From JBEIQE01 sp040376705 (GTDB lineage: Bacteria > Pseudomonadota > Alphaproteobacteria > UBA2400): a stretch of DNA of 42,487 bases. Position numbers and translations under genes: made by a program. A model generated the notes under the pieces. The model worked only from the letters and a program-made list of their open reading frames with translations, did no database searches and had not been told where the DNA came from. Location: the NCBI GenBank assembly GCA_040376705.1, contig JBEIQE010000016.1, forward strand, positions 1 through 42,487. The letters run 5' to 3'. Positions 39,652-42,487 of the stretch are shown one piece after another. Numbering within the stretch: position 1 is the first letter of the stretch; every line of letters starts with the position of its first letter.

Positions 39652-41796
39652 ATGAAAACACCGCATATTCCAGATACTTGGCTCCAGCTGGCCCAAAAAG
39701 AGCTGGAGGGCAGCGTTCTTGATTTAACCACCACAACGGCGGACGGGCTGACGCTTGCTCCTCTATATGTGGCGGGCGCTGAAAAAGAAAATGCCCCCGG
39801 TTTGCCGGGTATGGCGCCATTCACGCGCGGTGTGCGCGCCACCATGTATACCAAGCGGCCATGGACCATACGCCAGTATGCGGGCTTCTCCACGGTTGAA
39901 GAGACCAACGCGTTTTTCCGTAAAGCATTGGGTGCCGGGCAAATGGGCCTCTCGGTGGCGTTCGATCTCGCCACGCACCGCGGCTACGACAGCGACCATC
40001 CGCGTGCCGTGGCCGATGTCGGCAAGGCTGGCGTGGCGATTGATACGGTTGAAGACATGAAAGCGCTGTTCGACGGGATTGATCTCGGCAAGGTCAGCGT
40101 CTCGATGACCATGAATGGCGCTGTGCTGCCGATCATGGCGGCGTTTATCGTAGCGGGTGAAGAGCAGGGCGTAAAACCTGCGCAACTCAGCGGCACTTTG
40201 CAGAATGATATTCTCAAAGAATTTCTGGTGCGTAATACCTATATCTATCCGCCTGCCGCCTCGCTGCGCATTACCACGGATATTATTGCGTACTGCAGCG
40301 AGCACCTTCCCAAGTTCAACCCCATCTCGATTAGCGGCTATCATATGCATGAGGCGGGCGCGAGCATCGTGCAGGAGCTGGCGTTTACGCTGGCGGATGG
40401 TCTGGCCTATGTTGAGGGCGCTAGAGCACGTGGGCTGAGTGTTGAAAGCTTCGCGCCGCGCCTGTCGTTCTTCTTCGCGATTGGCATGGATCTGTTCATG
40501 GAGATAGCCAAGCTGCGCGCGGCGCGTACGCTATGGGCTAAACTGTTGCAATCCCGTTATGGCGTGACCGAGCCTAAAGCGCTGATGTTGCGCACACACT
40601 GCCAGACCTCGGGTGTCTCACTCACCGAGCAGGATCCGCTCAATAACATCGTGCGCACCACTATTGAGGCTTTGGCGGCAGTATTGGGCGGTACGCAATC
40701 GCTGCATACGAATTCGTATGACGAAGCGTTGGCTCTGCCCTCGGATACTGCAGCACGTATTGCCCGCAACACGCAGCTCATTATTGCTGAAGAAACCGGC
40801 GTAACCCGCACGGTCGATCCGCTGGGGGGCAGCTATTATATTGAAAGTCTTACCAGCCAGCTGGTTGAAGCGGCCGAAAAGCTGATCGCGCGGGTAGATG
40901 CCTCAGGCGGCATGGTGAAAGCGGTTGAGGAAGGCTGGGTGCAGGCCGAAATACAGACAACAGCGGCACAAAAACAGGCGCGGATTGACCGTGGGGATGA
41001 TGTCATCATTGGTGTAACCAAGCACCGGCTTGAAGATGAACCCAGGCATGATGTGCGCGTAATTGATAATGCCATGGTGCGCGAGCGCCAGATAAACAGT
41101 ATGCGCAAGGCTCGTGCTGCACGCGATGAAAAAGCTGTGCAGCAGGCTTTGGCCGATCTTACTGCCGCTGCGCGCGATGATAAAGCCAACTTGCTGGCGC
41201 TTACCATTCCCGCCATGCGTCTGCGCGCTACTGTAGGCGAAGTGACTGCCGCACTTGAGGTGCCCTTTACCCGCCACCGCGCCATCGCCCGCAGCCTTGC
41301 GGGTATTTACGCGGGCGTACGTGGCAAGGATGCCGAGTTCATGCGGGTGAAAGAGGTTGTGCAGGCGGCTGGCGCACCAAAACTCTGCGTGATTAAGCTC
41401 GGGCAGGATGGGCACGACCGCGGTGCCAAGGTGATTGCCGCTGCCTTTGGCGATCTGGGCTATCAGGTTGAGCTCGGGCCTTTGTTCGATACGCCGCAGG
41501 AAGCTGCACACCGTATAGTAACCAGCGGTGCTAAAGTAGCGGGCCTCTCCAGCCTTGCGGGCGCGCATATGGCGCTTGTGCCTGAATTTATTAATGAACT
41601 GCACGCACAGGGCGGGCAGGATGTGATTGTGGTGGTTGGCGGCGTGGTGCCCCCACAGGATTATGAGGCACTGTTTAATTGCGGCGTTAGCGCTATATAC
41701 GGGCCCGGCACGAGCATTACCGCTGCAGCCGAGGAAATCATCGGGCTTCTCGCCCGCAAGAATGAGCCCCCCCGCTCGCGTAAAGGACAAGATTGA
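39652..41796 (+). CDS. scpA: Methylmalonyl-CoA mutase, adenosylcobalamin-dependent
   Basis: 714 residues, full-length catalytic subunit. The N-terminal TIM-barrel domain has YTKRPWTIRQYAGFST, GLSVAFDLATHRGYDSDHPR (outline), SISGYHMHEAGA and TVDPLGGSYYIE. The C-terminal cobalamin domain has GQDGHDRGAKVIAAAFGD with the lower-axial ligand His588 in D-x-H-x-x-G. It isomerises methylmalonyl-CoA and succinyl-CoA, the last step of propionate and branched-chain amino-acid breakdown. The small subunit or the MeaB chaperone gene is not in the window. GAGG upstream of the ATG. The ABC exporter follows with a 1-nt overlap (TGATG). Confidence 0.98.
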   Translation: MKTPHIPDTWLQLAQKELEGSVLDLTTTTADGLTLAPLYVAGAEKENAPGLPGMAPFTRGVRATMYTKRPWTIRQYAGFSTVEETNAFFRKALGAGQMGLSVAFDLATHRGYDSDHPRAVADVGKAGVAIDTVEDMKALFDGIDLGKVSVSMTMNGAVLPIMAAFIVAGEEQGVKPAQLSGTLQNDILKEFLVRNTYIYPPAASLRITTDIIAYCSEHLPKFNPISISGYHMHEAGASIVQELAFTLADGLAYVEGARARGLSVESFAPRLSFFFAIGMDLFMEIAKLRAARTLWAKLLQSRYGVTEPKALMLRTHCQTSGVSLTEQDPLNNIVRTTIEALAAVLGGTQSLHTNSYDEALALPSDTAARIARNTQLIIAEETGVTRTVDPLGGSYYIESLTSQLVEAAEKLIARVDASGGMVKAVEEGWVQAEIQTTAAQKQARIDRGDDVIIGVTKHRLEDEPRHDVRVIDNAMVRERQINSMRKARAARDEKAVQQALADLTAAARDDKANLLALTIPAMRLRATVGEVTAALEVPFTRHRAIARSLAGIYAGVRGKDAEFMRVKEVVQAAGAPKLCVIKLGQDGHDRGAKVIAAAFGDLGYQVELGPLFDTPQEAAHRIVTSGAKVAGLSSLAGAHMALVPEFINELHAQGGQDVIVVVGGVVPPQDYEALFNCGVSAIYGPGTSITAAAEEIIGLLARKNEPPRSRKGQD

Positions 41797-42487
41797 TGAG
41801 CACCGAAACTCCTGCTGTGGCAGAGCCTGTTGTTACTACCCGTCCGTTACGCAAACTGTTTTACTACCTGTGGCAACCGCAGTGGGATATGCGCGCGCGC
41901 GTGCTGTTCGGTATTGTGCTGCTGTTCCTTGGCAAGGTGGCGAATGTTTATGCGCCGATTTACTACAAGCATGCGGTTGATGCACTCACCATCAGCACGA
42001 CCAACCTCACGCTCATCATCCCGATTGGCCTGATCGTGGCTTATGGTCTGGCGCGCGTCAGCACGATGGCGTTCAGTGAATTACGCGAAGCCCTGTTCAG
42101 CAAGGTGCTTTACCGTGCCATGCGTCTGGCCGCTATGGACGTATTCCGCCATCTGCATAACCTCTCGCTGCGCTTCCACCTCGAGCGCCGCACCGGTGGC
42201 TTGAGCCGCGTTATCGAGCGCGGTATTGCGGGTATCGAGCGCTTTTTAAGCCTCACCACCTGGTTTATCGGCCCCACGATTCTTGAAATCATTCTCACTT
42301 CAGCTGTGCTGTTCTACTTCTTTGGCTGGCCGATTGTGCTAGTCACACTTGCCACTGTAGGCGTTTATATGGTCTATACGCTCAGCATTACCGAATGGCG
42401 CCTGCAGATCCGCCGCAGTGTGAATGCACACAACACCCAGTCGAACAGTAAGGCGGTTGATAGCCTGCTGAACTACGAGACGGTAAA
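41796..42487 (+). CDS. Atm1-type ABC exporter, N-terminal part (runs off the window)
   Basis: 230 residues are visible and the nucleotide-binding domain lies beyond the edge. AAGGA stands before the ATG, which overlaps the mutase stop codon. The soluble N-terminus is followed by TM helices; the segment SLRFHLERRTGGLSRVIERG matches the conserved matrix-facing loop of the Atm1/ABCB7 family (glutathione- or sulfur-compound exporters linked to iron-sulfur cluster supply and metal stress). It would act as a homodimer in the inner membrane. The alphaproteobacterial proteins of this type are the closest relatives of the mitochondrial one. Co-translation with methylmalonyl-CoA mutase is unexpected. 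Confidence 0.88.
   Translation, partial: MSTETPAVAEPVVTTRPLRKLFYYLWQPQWDMRARVLFGIVLLFLGKVANVYAPIYYKHAVDALTISTTNLTLIIPIGLIVAYGLARVSTMAFSELREALFSKVLYRAMRLAAMDVFRHLHNLSLRFHLERRTGGLSRVIERGIAGIERFLSLTTWFIGPTILEIILTSAVLFYFFGWPIVLVTLATVGVYMVYTLSITEWRLQIRRSVNAHNTQSNSKAVDSLLNYETV

Overview
This window looks like a piece of an alphaproteobacterial chromosome of moderate-to-high GC. The evidence is the gene content: a 7Fe FdxA ferredoxin close to a CarD/CdnL regulator, an RpoH sigma factor with the RpoH box, a SUV3-type helicase of the mitochondrial/alphaproteobacterial kind, adenosylcobalamin-dependent methylmalonyl-CoA mutase, an Atm1-type ABC exporter, a bactofilin, and MotA/MotB behind a CtrA-like dyad. 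The order cannot be fixed from sequence reading alone. I see no rRNA, tRNA, CRISPR array, insertion sequence or prophage. Most genes are compact, with 1-4 nt overlaps of start and stop codons.

Layout. 1-3.2 kb (minus): a truncated secreted repeat protein, a one-TM protein, a bactofilin and an EI24/CysZ-like membrane protein. 3.3-6.7 kb: two PfkB-family sugar/nucleoside kinases on the plus strand, separated by a minus-strand pair (SMR/Gdx-type exporter plus unknown membrane protein). 6.7-9.6 kb: a lone YejA-like periplasmic solute-binding protein and two unknown small proteins. 9.7-12.8 kb: aconitase AcnA followed by a Rap1a/Tai-like secreted protein. 12.8-21 kb (minus): an endonuclease/exonuclease/phosphatase-fold membrane protein, a Cache-HAMP chemoreceptor, an isochorismatase-like hydrolase with a structured leader, an HtpG operon with two unknown proteins, and a large exported protein. 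21.1-25 kb (plus): SUV3-like RNA helicase, DgkA and an HEXXH protein. 25-29.2 kb: fdxA, carD and a metallophosphatase-like protein whose metal-binding motifs are degenerate.

29.1-31.6 kb is the most interesting locus. Two dyads resembling the proteobacterial Zur box lie in front of (a) a divergent pair, an unknown alpha-helical protein (with a small downstream partner) and a CooC/MinD-type P-loop ATPase, and (b) a Tat-exported DUF3299-like protein. I interpret this as a candidate zinc-limitation system containing a metallochaperone-like ATPase and no recognisable zinc permease.

31.6-42.5 kb: rpoH (long leader), a bidirectional terminator, class II lysyl-tRNA synthetase, a helical unknown protein, an exported ankyrin-repeat protein, motAB, two unknown or regulatory proteins, methylmalonyl-CoA mutase translationally coupled to an Atm1-type ABC exporter that runs off the right edge.

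Together the genes cover stress response (RpoH, HtpG, CarD), motility and taxis (MotAB, MCP), iron-sulfur and metal handling (AcnA, FdxA, Atm1-like exporter, Zur-type locus), propionate/branched-chain carbon flow (methylmalonyl-CoA mutase) and envelope functions (bactofilin, DgkA, several exported proteins). All motif and homology statements come from reading translations by eye, with no database search.
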